Shown in pieces: positions 6,950-15,499 of a DNA stretch of 36,794 nucleotides. The stretch comes from Bdellovibrionales bacterium (GTDB lineage Bacteria; Bdellovibrionota; UBA2428): assembly GCA_018266335.1 (NCBI GenBank), contig JAFEAR010000157.1, positions 1 through 36,794 of the forward strand, in the 5' to 3' direction. The notes beneath the pieces were generated by a model that did no database searches, was not told the DNA's origin, and saw only the letters and a program-made list of their open reading frames with translations. The position numbers and the translations under genes were made by a program. The number at the start of each line of letters is the position of its first letter. Positions within the stretch are counted from its first letter, which is position 1.

Positions 6950-8083
6950 TTACTGATCGTCGAACGCGTCCGCGATTTTTTTAGCATCGGAATACGTTTT
7001 GGCCACCACTGTGGGCAGGTACCGGGTGAGCGTTGAAATCTGATCTTGGCTGAGCTTGGCGCCCCGGTAATCGGGCGAGTTGAGGAACTCGAAGAATCCT
7101 TGAATCACGTCGTCGTCCGCGCGGCCGCCGATCGCCTTGTTGATGGCGCGAATGGAAGCTTCGCCTCCTTTGTTATCAATCGCGGAGCGAGTGAATTGCG
7201 CCGTTAGTAGTTTACGGTCGTTGCGGGTGAATCCAACACCGCTACTGCCGGTGGTCTCGTTTTTTCCGATCCAACCCAAAAGATCCGAGTTAACAAGTTT
7301 TCCGTCTCTGATGATCTGTCCGGTTTTGACGCTGAAGGGGGCAACGAAGGTTATGCCAGACATGTCGATTTCCCAGGGATGCGAGTGGGGACGAAGATTC
7401 ATAACCATATGGCGATAGAGTTCTGCGGTGTAAATGGCGAGATAGTCGGTGGCTACGACTTGACCTTCCGTTGAAAGCGCTTTCCATCCCGAGGTGTCGC
7501 AGTTCACGAGCACGAGCGTCAGTGCACGATAGAATTTTTCAATATTTTGCGGCTCCTTCTTCAGGTAGTCCGTCAGTTCTCTGAGGTAAAAGGGATAGCT
7601 CGGATCCGACTGGCGTCGGGTGGGGCCAATGCCGTAGCTGCGACCAGACTTCGCGTCGCCTTCGTCGGTGTCATTGTCCTTGATGGGGCTGTGGACCTCT
7701 TGGGCGTCAGGAGTATCGGTGTAACCGACGTTGAAGTAGTAGTTGTTGTTGTCGATGCGCACGGCAACGCCCGTGCCGCTTTGGATAAGGACGGATTGCC
7801 ACTTGGAATATTGGCTGGGGTACTTGGCTTGCACCTCTTTGTTGGCCTGGTATTGCGCATCCATAGCTGGCTTTAATTCATCGCGCATGAAGGCCAGAAA
7901 AGTTTTGCCCGGAGTAAGCACCTTGCGCGCATTCAGATTTTCAAAGGGAACGACACTCGATTGAATCGCTGCTACTTCGCGACCCGATTGGACCGAGTTC
8001 TTTGACGAAGCGCAGCCCGTCACTGCGAAAATGAACAGCGTGGCGGTGAATGACGTTTTGAAGTTCAGTTTGTTTGATCCCAT
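6950..8083 (-). CDS. large lipoprotein of unknown function
   Basis: A 377-aa product. MGSNKLNFK is followed by a hydrophobic stretch and the lipobox VTGC, giving a lipid-anchored envelope protein. The mature part contains NYYFNVGYTDT, a Ser/Asp-rich linker and a helical second half; I know no family for it. The ATG at 8083 is chosen over an upstream in-frame start at 8131 because it places the signal peptide at the N-terminus and has a good ribosome binding site (AAGGGAG, eight bases away). A promoter-like pair lies at 8104-8131. The gene ends at a strong hairpin. Confidence 0.75.
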   Translation of the reverse strand: MGSNKLNFKTSFTATLFIFAVTGCASSKNSVQSGREVAAIQSSVVPFENLNARKVLTPGKTFLAFMRDELKPAMDAQYQANKEVQAKYPSQYSKWQSVLIQSGTGVAVRIDNNNYYFNVGYTDTPDAQEVHSPIKDNDTDEGDAKSGRSYGIGPTRRQSDPSYPFYLRELTDYLKKEPQNIEKFYRALTLVLVNCDTSGWKALSTEGQVVATDYLAIYTAELYRHMVMNLRPHSHPWEIDMSGITFVAPFSVKTGQIIRDGKLVNSDLLGWIGKNETTGSSGVGFTRNDRKLLTAQFTRSAIDNKGGEASIRAINKAIGGRADDDVIQGFFEFLNSPDYRGAKLSQDQISTLTRYLPTVVAKTYSDAKKIADAFDDQ

Positions 8084-8103
8084 ATAAGTCTCCCTTGCTA
8101 AAC

Positions 8104-8131
8104 ATTCTAACGGAGAATCGAACCGATCCAA
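8104..8131 (-). promoter_or_regulatory. possible promoter of the 377-aa lipoprotein gene
   Basis: On the minus strand TTGGAT (8131-8126), 16 bases, then TAGAAT (8109-8104), five of six matches to the -10 consensus. It leaves a leader of about 14 bases with a normal ribosome binding site. The -35 is weak. Confidence 0.35.
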
Positions 8132-8159
8132 GGTGTCATTTGGGTGACGTTTTCACGAG

Positions 8160-8179
8160 GCGCGCTACCGTTAGCGCGC
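8160..8179 (-). terminator. hairpin directly after the frameshifted gene
   Basis: GCGCGCTA (8160-8167) pairs perfectly with TAGCGCGC (8172-8179) around a four-base loop. It begins one base after the stop codon of the minus-strand gene ending at 8181. No T-run follows, so its strength as a terminator is uncertain. Confidence 0.45.
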
Positions 8180-8180
8180 T

Positions 8181-8646
8181 CTAGTGCGTTTTAACGCAGA
8201 CCTGTTCCATCGCTACTCGGCCAAGCACAATATAGGGCGTAGCAATTTCGGCCTGCACCGGAATAAAGGTGACGGGAAGATCCTTGTCCATGATGGCGAT
8301 CCAGCCCGAAGTCTTTGCTAATTTTCCGGTCGCCGTTTGCAGCTTCTTGATGCCCTCTTTCGTGAGCGTGACGTTCGGCGGAGTGGTGTTGGTCGACTTA
8401 AGGTCCGTGGCCATTTCTACTTTTACAAAATCTTTGGCCGTCATGAATGACTTGGGGGCCACGAAGAAAACGTGATTCCGAAAAGTAATTTTGCGTGCTT
8501 TAGGAAATTCTTTTTGGTCGGCGTCAAAAAAAGGCGATGCTAGATTTAATATCTTTGCCGGCGCAGCTTGTAACTTTCACCTGCGCAAAGGCAGGCAATG
8601 TGGACATCGAAAGAAAAAACGAAATGGAAAGTAATTTTTTCAGCAT
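8181..8646 (-). pseudogene. exported protein gene with a single-base frameshift
   Basis: From ATG 8646 the frame encodes a clear signal peptide (MLKKLLSISFFLSM, then STLPAFA) and about 20 further residues, then meets TGA right after a run of seven T (gene strand, 8532-8526). If the run had six T, the frame would continue without a break as IAFFDADQKEFPKARK and on to the stop at 8181, giving an intact exported protein of about 153 aa. So the gene is either truly broken, phase-variable at the T run, or the run is miscounted in the assembly. The joined product has no domain I recognise. No start codon with a ribosome binding site supports the downstream half alone. TACAAT lies six bases before the ATG. 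Confidence 0.8.
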
Positions 8647-8855
8647 AAGGTCATTGTACTGAAAAAATCACGACTTGCTGCAGGAGCGGTCGAGTTACTT
8701 AATTTATTCCCACTCACTAAAGTGTTGGTGAAGATTTCCTGAATTCGAATCCTAAGCTGCTAACTATAAAGAGATTTTTTGTTAGGCGTCTTTGGCGGCC
8801 GAAAGTTCCGCAGATAGCATCATCTTGGCGGCAACTTTGTCCGTAATCTATACGA

Positions 8856-11114
8856 ATGAAAAGGAGCTCGTTTTCGCGCTGGCAACGTTTGGGTTGGATC
8901 CTTGCATTTTTCATTGTGATGAAAGTTTTTGCCACGCCCCAAATCGTGCGCGTGGATGGTGCGGTGTACGATGCTGCCGGTTTGCCGGTAACGGGCGTGC
9001 ACTCGATGGTGGTGAAGGCCTACGATGCAGCATCGGGCGGTACGTTGCTCTGGACCTCGAACACCTATGGCTCCGTAGTTTTGGGTGCGGGTGGCAAGTT
9101 CACTGTTAACTTAGATGCCACCACGGGTTCACCTAATTTAGTTCGGCAAATGGCCGCAAGCGCATCGAGCGGCGGCGTGTACTTTGAAATTAGTTACGAC
9201 ACAAATACCGTGAAGCCGCGCATTCGCGCCAAGGGCACAGTGTTTGCGCTAAGTGCAGGTTCTTTGCACGGCGTGACAGTTAGTGCAGCCGAAATGAATT
9301 ACCTGAGTGGTGTGACGGCTAACATTCAATCGCAAATCAACACTGCGGGCGGCGTGGCGGGTAAAGTGTCTAAGACGGGCGATTCGATGTCCGGTGCGCT
9401 GCAAGTCGGTGCAGCGATTACCTCGACGGGTGCGGTGACTGGCTCGGGCTTCAACTCTACCGGCGCCACGGCCTCGCGCTTTGCGATGTTCGATGGCTCC
9501 AAGAACGTTGTGTCCTCCGCCTTCACCACCACCGACACCGAATTCGGTTACCTCAGCGGCGTAACGGCGGTGTTGCAAACGCAAATTAACGCCAAAGCCA
9601 CGCTCGCTAACGTCATTGCGAAGGCTGGCGACACTATGACGGGCGACCTAGGCTTGGCCGGCTCGCAGGCTACTGCGGGGCGGGCGCTGTTTTTGGATTC
9701 GAGTCGGCGCATTGCTTCGAGTGCGGTGACGAGCTCCGAGCTTGCCTATCTTTCGGGCGTCACCAACTCGCTCTCTCCCATAGCGCAGGCTCTGCAGGGT
9801 GTGACGGGCACGGTGTTAGGTGGGTATCTAAATGGTCTCACGGCCAACGTCCAAACACAGGTGAATAACTTAAAACCTCTCAACGTATCCGTAGTGAGTG
9901 CCAATACGGTAGCCGCGGTGAACACGGCGTACCTAACGAACTCGGCGTCCTTGGTGGGCGTTACGCTGCCGACGAACTGTGTGGTGGGCGATCGGTTGAA
10001 GGTCGTTGGGCTCGGCACGGGCGGATGGAAAATTGTGCAGCGGGCATCCCAGACAATTGATTATGCGGCCACGGGAGACTCGACGGGTGTCGGATCGGTC
10101 ACTACCACGGGCATTGGTGGCTACCTGCAGTCGATTAATAGCAAATCGGCCGTCGAATTGATGTGCCGAGCGACGGATAACAATTGGATCGTGACGGCCT
10201 CTGATGGTCAGTACACCGGTAGCTATGCTTCAGTAACTAACCTCTACACGATAGCAGGAGCAACCACTTTGGTAGTTCCTGCGCACGTAAGACGAGTCAC
10301 CGTAAAGGCGTGGGGCGCTGGCGGTGGTGGCGGAGCAGGTGCTAACAACGGACCTGGTGGTGGAGGTGGTGGGGGTGCCTACATGACTTCCCTCGTTAAC
10401 GTTTCGCCCGGTGACACGCTTACGATCGTGGTGGGGAGTGGGGGTGCAGGCGGCGGGATCGGCGGAACTACGGGCACTGGCGGTGGCGGCGGTGCATATT
10501 CGGCGATTAGATTAGGAGCCAATACTCTTGTTCTGGCTGCGGGTGGCGGCGGTGGCGGTGGTGGCGCAAAAAACGTTGTGATGTATGGAGGCTCAGGCGG
10601 TGGAGGTGGGGCTCCCGTGGGCATTGCTGGTGGCAGTGGAGGAAGTGCTGGCGGAGTGGGAGGCACGGCAGGAAATCCGGGGACGGGTGGCGTGGGTGCT
10701 AACGTTGCGGAGAGTGGTGGTAGCGGCGGCTATTTAAGTGGTGGAGACGGCTGTCCAAACATGGATGATAACCAAGTTGCGGGAGGAATCCCTTTCGGCG
10801 GGCTTGGTGGCGCTACTCGAAACGGTAACAGCGCTTCTGGTGGCGGTGGCGGTGGTGCTGGATATTTTGGCGGCGGCGGTGGTTCGGCCTCGAGTGCGGC
10901 AACGACGGCTGCAGGTGGCGGTGGCGGTGGTTCTAGTGTGGGAAGCAGCGGTACGGCTGGGTCCAGTGGTAGTTCGGCCACCGGCGGCAACGCGGGTAAT
11001 AACTCCGATACTGATTTGGGTGGCACTTCCACTTACGGCAAAGGCGGCAATGGCGGCGCCGTGGGCGCCGTTGGCGCAGTGGGCAATTCTGGAGCCGTAG
11101 TGATCAGTTACTAG
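8856..11114 (+). CDS. exported tail-fibre-like adhesin with glycine-rich C-terminal domain (MAT-like)
   Basis: A 752-aa product with a signal peptide (basic MKRSSFSRWQR, hydrophobic core, likely cleavage after KVFA). Residues 30-140 form a beta-rich head domain (VDGAVYDAAGLPVTG). Residues about 145-345 carry fibre-shaft repeats: YLSGVTANIQSQIN, YLSGVTAVLQTQINAK, YLSGVTNSL, YLNGLTANVQTQVNN, plus two GD(S/T)M(S/T)G turns, as in phage tail fibres and other trimeric shafts. Residues about 370-450 (GDRLKVVGLGTGGWKIVQ) resemble a tip domain. Residues 455-752 are glycine-rich after RRVTVKAWGAGGGGG. This matches the plan of the mosaic adhesive trimer (MAT) fibres described in Bdellovibrio. It is probably surface- or periplasm-located and binds a target. 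No ribosome binding site is visible before ATG 8856; ATG 8919 is a less likely start. Confidence 0.8.
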   Translation: MKRSSFSRWQRLGWILAFFIVMKVFATPQIVRVDGAVYDAAGLPVTGVHSMVVKAYDAASGGTLLWTSNTYGSVVLGAGGKFTVNLDATTGSPNLVRQMAASASSGGVYFEISYDTNTVKPRIRAKGTVFALSAGSLHGVTVSAAEMNYLSGVTANIQSQINTAGGVAGKVSKTGDSMSGALQVGAAITSTGAVTGSGFNSTGATASRFAMFDGSKNVVSSAFTTTDTEFGYLSGVTAVLQTQINAKATLANVIAKAGDTMTGDLGLAGSQATAGRALFLDSSRRIASSAVTSSELAYLSGVTNSLSPIAQALQGVTGTVLGGYLNGLTANVQTQVNNLKPLNVSVVSANTVAAVNTAYLTNSASLVGVTLPTNCVVGDRLKVVGLGTGGWKIVQRASQTIDYAATGDSTGVGSVTTTGIGGYLQSINSKSAVELMCRATDNNWIVTASDGQYTGSYASVTNLYTIAGATTLVVPAHVRRVTVKAWGAGGGGGAGANNGPGGGGGGGAYMTSLVNVSPGDTLTIVVGSGGAGGGIGGTTGTGGGGGAYSAIRLGANTLVLAAGGGGGGGGAKNVVMYGGSGGGGGAPVGIAGGSGGSAGGVGGTAGNPGTGGVGANVAESGGSGGYLSGGDGCPNMDDNQVAGGIPFGGLGGATRNGNSASGGGGGGAGYFGGGGGSASSAATTAAGGGGGGSSVGSSGTAGSSGSSATGGNAGNNSDTDLGGTSTYGKGGNGGAVGAVGAVGNSGAVVISY

Positions 11115-11204
11115 GGGCACTCTCGAGGCAACATTAAATCACGTTGAACCTCTCCTAACTTCTAGTGAATCGCTTAAACTCTTGCTCTCTAACTGGGGGT
11201 AAGC

Positions 11205-13319
11205 ATGAATCCTTTTTGCCGCGTTCTTTTTTTTGGTGTCTGTGTGGCCCAAGTCAGTGGGGCTGCACCTTATATGGCCAGCGTGTCTGCCGACACGGGC
11301 GCAACGCTCACGGTGTATCCCGGCGGCAAATACGACCTTAACTTTCGCGATCCCGATTGGGCATTTGGAGGCGACCTCGGTCAGGCGCTCGAGCGCATTG
11401 TTGTGGGCAAGGGAACCGATGCCATTGGTAGCTACCGGGAGATAAGTTTTGCGGCGGATGCCACACACCAACTTTACGCCATTCGTTTGTACCAAAGCAA
11501 ACCGATTGCGATGTTTCTCGATCAAACGGTGGTCGAGCAGCCGCACAAACTGTCTTTTCCTACGCTCACCAAGTACCCGAGCGGATTGAATCATCTCACG
11601 CACAACGGCAACTTTGGTGTGGCGAGCTACAAGGACTTCGGCGCGGACAGTCCGTGGGTCTTCTTCGATACTCAAGCCAACACTTTCATTCTGTCTGCCG
11701 CCTCGGATTACATGGTCGCTAGCACGCAGCGCAATTCTAGTGGCGCACTCGTGGCCGGAGTGGACGCAAAAATTTCTACGCTCCCTGCGGGCTTCACGCA
11801 CAAGAGCCTGCTCGTTGTCGAAAAGGGCGTGAACCGCGCCTACGAAACCTGGGGCCGCGCCCTTACGGACAACGAGGGCAAAACGCGCCCCGCGAACGAC
11901 GTGTATCCCGAGCTCAAGTACTTGGGTTACTGGACCGATCACGGCGCAGCTTATTACTACCATTACGATTCTAAACTCGGATACGAAGGCACGTTGCTTG
12001 CCGTGCGCGACGAATTCAAGAAACTCGGTATCCGTCCGGGATATATGCAGCTCGATAGCTGGTGGTACCCGAAGGGGCCGCTGCAGCTGTGGAATTTCTT
12101 GGCCGTCTTCTCGGGTTACTATTCGCTCACGGCCGCGAAAGATTTGTTTCCGCAGGGACTCGATAACTTTCAGCAGCGCCTAGGTCTGCCGCTTGTGACT
12201 CACTCCAAATGGCCTGATGGTTCGAGTCCGTACCGCAAACAGTACGCCTTCTCCGGCAACATGTCGGTGGATCCAGATTTTTGGAACGACCGCATGACTT
12301 ACTTGCACGACAGCGGAGTGACCACCTACGAGCAGGATTGGTTGAGTGACAAAGCGCACACCAATGTGAATTTAACCGATCCAGAATCCTTCATGGGCAA
12401 CATGGCGCGGGCGGCGGCGAGCAAGGGAATGATGTTGCAGTACTGCATGCCTTTACCGCGTCACTACTTACAGGGCGCCAAGTACAACAACCTCGTCACC
12501 ATTCGCACTAGCAACGATCGTTTTGAGCAGAGCAAATGGCGCGAGTTTTTATTTGGTTCGCGTCTGGCAAGTGCGCTGGGTGCTTGGCCCTGGGCCGATG
12601 TTTACCTCAGCACCGAAACGCAAAACCTTTTGCTCTCCACTTTGTCGGCTGGCATGGTGGGCGTGGGCGACGAAATCGGTTCCTTTAATCGCGACAACTT
12701 GCTACGGGCCGTGCGCCCAGACGGCGTGATCGTCAAGCCCGACATGCCCATTGTCCCGACGGATGAAACTTACGTGCGCTTGGCTGATGGCGGCAAATCT
12801 TCGTCCATTGTGGCTGCTACCTACACCGACCACGGCGATGCCATGCGTGCGGCTTACGTGTTTGCCTATTCGCTGAGCGGAACGCAGTCGGTGAGCTTTA
12901 CGCCGGCATCGGTAGGCATCAAAACGAACGAGGTCTACGCCTACGATTATTTCGCAGGCCAGGGCAAGGTAGTCAGTGCTGGCCAAAGTTACGCGGTTTC
13001 GGTTAGCGGCCAGGGTTCTTACTTCGTGTTCGCGCCCGTAGGAACGTCGGGCATTGCCTTGCTGGGCGACGCCGGCAAGTTCACCACGCGCGGCAAGCAG
13101 CGCCTCAGTCAATTGCGCGACGATGGTTCGCTACGTACGAACGTAGAGTTTGGCGAGGGTGAAGAATCCGTTACTCTGCGTGGTTGGGCGCCGCGGGTGC
13201 CTACGGTTCAGGCCACGAATGGCTCCGCAAAGATTACGGCGCTCGCGAAGGGCGAGTTTGAGGTCAAGGTTCTGCCTGGCAACAGTCGCGAGGCAACACT
13301 TTTACTGATCGAGCCCTAA
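11205..13319 (+). CDS. exported glycoside hydrolase, alpha-galactosidase-like (GH27/31/36 type barrel)
   Basis: A 704-aa product with a signal peptide (MNPFCRVLFFGVCVAQVSGA). The N-terminal 220 residues look like a beta-sandwich. Then come marks of a TIM-barrel glycosidase: YLGYWTDHGAAYYYHYD, GIRPGYMQLDSWWYPKG (LDSWW at 283-287) and TTYEQDWLSD with Asp378 as a candidate nucleophile. The C-terminal 200 residues are again beta-rich. The layout fits retaining alpha-glycosidases of the GH27/31/36 group, but I cannot assign a family or a sugar. It lies 90 bases after the fibre gene in the same direction. The start has a weak GGGGGT ribosome binding site. It ends in a four-base convergent overlap with the next gene. 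Confidence 0.65.
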   Translation: MNPFCRVLFFGVCVAQVSGAAPYMASVSADTGATLTVYPGGKYDLNFRDPDWAFGGDLGQALERIVVGKGTDAIGSYREISFAADATHQLYAIRLYQSKPIAMFLDQTVVEQPHKLSFPTLTKYPSGLNHLTHNGNFGVASYKDFGADSPWVFFDTQANTFILSAASDYMVASTQRNSSGALVAGVDAKISTLPAGFTHKSLLVVEKGVNRAYETWGRALTDNEGKTRPANDVYPELKYLGYWTDHGAAYYYHYDSKLGYEGTLLAVRDEFKKLGIRPGYMQLDSWWYPKGPLQLWNFLAVFSGYYSLTAAKDLFPQGLDNFQQRLGLPLVTHSKWPDGSSPYRKQYAFSGNMSVDPDFWNDRMTYLHDSGVTTYEQDWLSDKAHTNVNLTDPESFMGNMARAAASKGMMLQYCMPLPRHYLQGAKYNNLVTIRTSNDRFEQSKWREFLFGSRLASALGAWPWADVYLSTETQNLLLSTLSAGMVGVGDEIGSFNRDNLLRAVRPDGVIVKPDMPIVPTDETYVRLADGGKSSSIVAATYTDHGDAMRAAYVFAYSLSGTQSVSFTPASVGIKTNEVYAYDYFAGQGKVVSAGQSYAVSVSGQGSYFVFAPVGTSGIALLGDAGKFTTRGKQRLSQLRDDGSLRTNVEFGEGEESVTLRGWAPRVPTVQATNGSAKITALAKGEFEVKVLPGNSREATLLLIEP

Positions 13320-14413
13320 TTGCTCAGCGATCCAAAGCTGAAGCCCTTTTTGGGTTGGCTCGAAAACACGTCGGCCTTCACGAGTATATCCACGACTTCC
13401 TGCGGGCAGTCGCGGTGTACGTTGTGACCACAATTCACCGTGTTGATTTGGTCGTTAAATTTGTCGTGAATGCGCTTGTCCTCGAGTCGCCAGGGAGTGA
13501 GGGCGTCGTTCTTGCCCACCACGATGGTCACGCGATCGGGATCGATGTCTGCCATGGCCTGCGCCACCTCATCTAGAGTTTCGGGGTGGAGTTTAAAATC
13601 GGTCAGCACGCTCTGCGCCCGCTGCACGCGCTTGACCATGGTTTTGTAAGCAATCCAATGGATGCTGTCGTCGACTTGCTTGAGCACCGGTAGGCGGCGC
13701 AGCGGCACGCGGGGCACGGGGTCCTTGCCCACGAGTTCCACCCAGCGTTTGCCGTCATCTGCGGTCTTTACGTGACTCGCAAAATCTACGAGTTCGTCCA
13801 TGTCGTCGCGTTGGAGAATCGGGGGCGCAAGCCACACTAGGCGCGCGTTCGGATAGTTTTTCGCAAGCAGCGCCGACATCGTGGTGCCCATCGAGTGTCC
13901 AATGATGAGTTTAGGCGGCTGCATTTTTTCTTTTTCGTTGAGCAAGTCAATGGCTTGGTGGACCGCTTCGGTGGCTTCCTGAAAGGTACCGGCCTGCTCG
14001 CAGTTGGTGCGGCCATGATGGGGCCAGTCCACCCACATGAGATTGCTGTAGGGAACGCCACTCTTAATCATGCTCTTGACGAGCGGGGAGTAACCGTTAC
14101 CGGCGTCACTAAATCCGTGAATCAGTAAGGTCGGGGGAGCGCCCTTGTCGATATTTCGGTGCATGAAAAAGTGAATGCGGCAGTTTTCCCCTTTGAACTT
14201 AAAGGTTACTTCCCGTCCGCGAAAGCCTCGAAGAATTTCGGCAATTGGTAACGTTTTAAGGTCGGCTGCATCGATCTTGAGTCCTTGGGGTGAGCCTTCG
14301 ACCGTAGGGTCTTCCGTGTCTCGAGCATCGTGGCTTAAACTTCCGAGCTGCGCGTAGGCCATTGAACTTGCCAGCATCCATACCGCACACAAAGATCTTC
14401 CCACATGCTTCAT
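13316..14413 (-). CDS. exported alpha/beta hydrolase
   Basis: A 365-aa product with signal peptide (MKHVGRSLCAVWMLASSMAYA). The hydrolase fold is shown by LLIHGFSDAGNGY (oxyanion region), IIGHSMGTTMS (nucleophile Ser), VGKNDALTPWRLE (acid Asp) and NCGHNVHRDCP (catalytic His). Between the Ser and Asp elements lies a helical cap of about 100 residues. Substrate unknown; a periplasmic or secreted esterase or lipase is likely. A perfect TATAAT ends six bases before the ATG, so the mRNA is probably leaderless. Its end overlaps the convergent glycosidase gene by four bases, with no terminator between them. Confidence 0.8.
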   Translation of the reverse strand: MKHVGRSLCAVWMLASSMAYAQLGSLSHDARDTEDPTVEGSPQGLKIDAADLKTLPIAEILRGFRGREVTFKFKGENCRIHFFMHRNIDKGAPPTLLIHGFSDAGNGYSPLVKSMIKSGVPYSNLMWVDWPHHGRTNCEQAGTFQEATEAVHQAIDLLNEKEKMQPPKLIIGHSMGTTMSALLAKNYPNARLVWLAPPILQRDDMDELVDFASHVKTADDGKRWVELVGKDPVPRVPLRRLPVLKQVDDSIHWIAYKTMVKRVQRAQSVLTDFKLHPETLDEVAQAMADIDPDRVTIVVGKNDALTPWRLEDKRIHDKFNDQINTVNCGHNVHRDCPQEVVDILVKADVFSSQPKKGFSFGSLSN

Positions 14414-14419
14414 GCCTCG

Positions 14420-14425
14420 ATTATA
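14420..14425 (-). promoter_or_regulatory. -10 box TATAAT six bases before an ATG
   Basis: The minus strand reads TATAAT, then CGAGGC, then the ATG of the hydrolase gene. Transcription normally starts about seven bases after the -10, which is the ATG itself. No good -35 is seen at 16-18 bases. This is the best case of a pattern seen before several genes in the window. Confidence 0.5.
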
Positions 14426-14479
14426 GCCGGCTTGATTTGCGTGCAGTTGTTAAAAATTTAACCGACAACTCAGGTTGGC

Positions 14480-15475
14480 CTATTGGCGAACAATTTTGAT
14501 ATTCGGTGCGAGCAAGCTCTCGATTTTTTGAAGCGTGATACGCGGAAGCTGAGCTGCCGGCTTTCCTTTGGACAATGGAAAGCTGCAGAAGAGTTTGAAT
14601 TGGGTTTGTGAAGTGCCGGCCGGAAGGGCTTGGCAATTGAGTTGCAAGTCGCGAAGCGAAGCAACTTCATAGCAATTTTTAAACTCAAACATTTCGTTTT
14701 TTGGAATTTTTGCTTCTACGGGTGCATTGGACTTTTGTAACACGCACGACTCTTGAGGGGTTTGGGGAGGAGTTCCCTTCTTTCCGGGCTGTGGGGTGGA
14801 CAACCAGTGAGCGTGGTCGAAGAGTGTCTCGCGAACAAATTTAAATTTATAGGCACTGACCTTCTCAATTTGTCCGGCCTTGGCTTCGCTGCCACGTTTA
14901 GGTGCTTCGGTGGCCACCGTTACGTTGGGGCCAAAAGTTTGTTGCCATTCTTGAAGGCTCAGGGGGCGGTTCGCACTGGGGTCTTTGAATTCGGGATGGG
15001 CAGCAGAAAGGCGCACGCGTTGGCCTTTCAAATGTCCTTCTACGACTTCTCCGTCGCAAGAGCTGCCAGCGACGGTGTACTTAAGGGTAAATCGCGAAGT
15101 TTTCTCGTTGTCGCCGCGTGAGATGTCGCAAGTTCCAGCGATCGTTTCGCGGTCTTTGCATTCTTTTTCGTTGGCGGCGGGTTGTTGCCCTCGGGCGGAG
15201 GGAACCTTCTGGGCTGAGCAGGTTGTCACCTTGATGAGGGTTTCGGGTTCTAGCTGCGCGCCAGCCGGAGTGGGATTGGGGCCTTGAATGCTGACGGTGG
15301 GCTGTTTCCAGTCGAGCTTTAGTGGATCTGTCCCTTGAAATTGTGCAATTGAGTGGGGGTCTAAGCTGAGCAAAACGTGGGTGCGAACATAGAAAATGTC
15401 TGGATTTTTTGCCGGCGTTTGTGCTTGGGCGGCCGCGAGTGCAAAAACCGGTAGTGCGAGCATGAAAATTCTCAT
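14480..15475 (-). CDS. exported protein of unknown function
   Basis: A 331-aa product with a short signal peptide (MRIFMLALPVFALAAAQA, cleavage before QTPAK). The mature part has ten cysteines, several in CDxxR/SSCDGEV-type contexts, so disulphide bonds are likely after export. It has Pro/Gln-rich linkers (for example TPQPGKKGTPPQTPQE) and no domain I recognise. TAAACT lies seven bases before the ATG and no ribosome binding site is obvious. It follows the 168-aa exported protein gene by 24 bases and may share its transcript. Confidence 0.7.
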   Translation of the reverse strand: MRIFMLALPVFALAAAQAQTPAKNPDIFYVRTHVLLSLDPHSIAQFQGTDPLKLDWKQPTVSIQGPNPTPAGAQLEPETLIKVTTCSAQKVPSARGQQPAANEKECKDRETIAGTCDISRGDNEKTSRFTLKYTVAGSSCDGEVVEGHLKGQRVRLSAAHPEFKDPSANRPLSLQEWQQTFGPNVTVATEAPKRGSEAKAGQIEKVSAYKFKFVRETLFDHAHWLSTPQPGKKGTPPQTPQESCVLQKSNAPVEAKIPKNEMFEFKNCYEVASLRDLQLNCQALPAGTSQTQFKLFCSFPLSKGKPAAQLPRITLQKIESLLAPNIKIVRQ

Positions 15476-15499
15476 GCTCGTGAGTTTAACTGAAGTTTT

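Noticed and set aside
10379..11032. Long proline-rich open frames on the minus strand opposite the glycine-rich region
   Set aside because: They are the mirror of GGN glycine codons (CCN on the other strand). There is no ribosome binding site, and the plus-strand frame has a signal peptide and known repeats.
10310..11060. G-rich repetitive DNA that could be read as a tandem repeat array or CRISPR
   Set aside because: The repetition is irregular and follows glycine codons; there are no constant repeats with unique spacers. No CRISPR array was seen anywhere in the window.
14414..14479. Terminator between the two minus-strand genes
   Set aside because: Short A/T-rich inverted repeats (GTTAAA/TTTAAC) exist, but stems are weak and no T-run follows.
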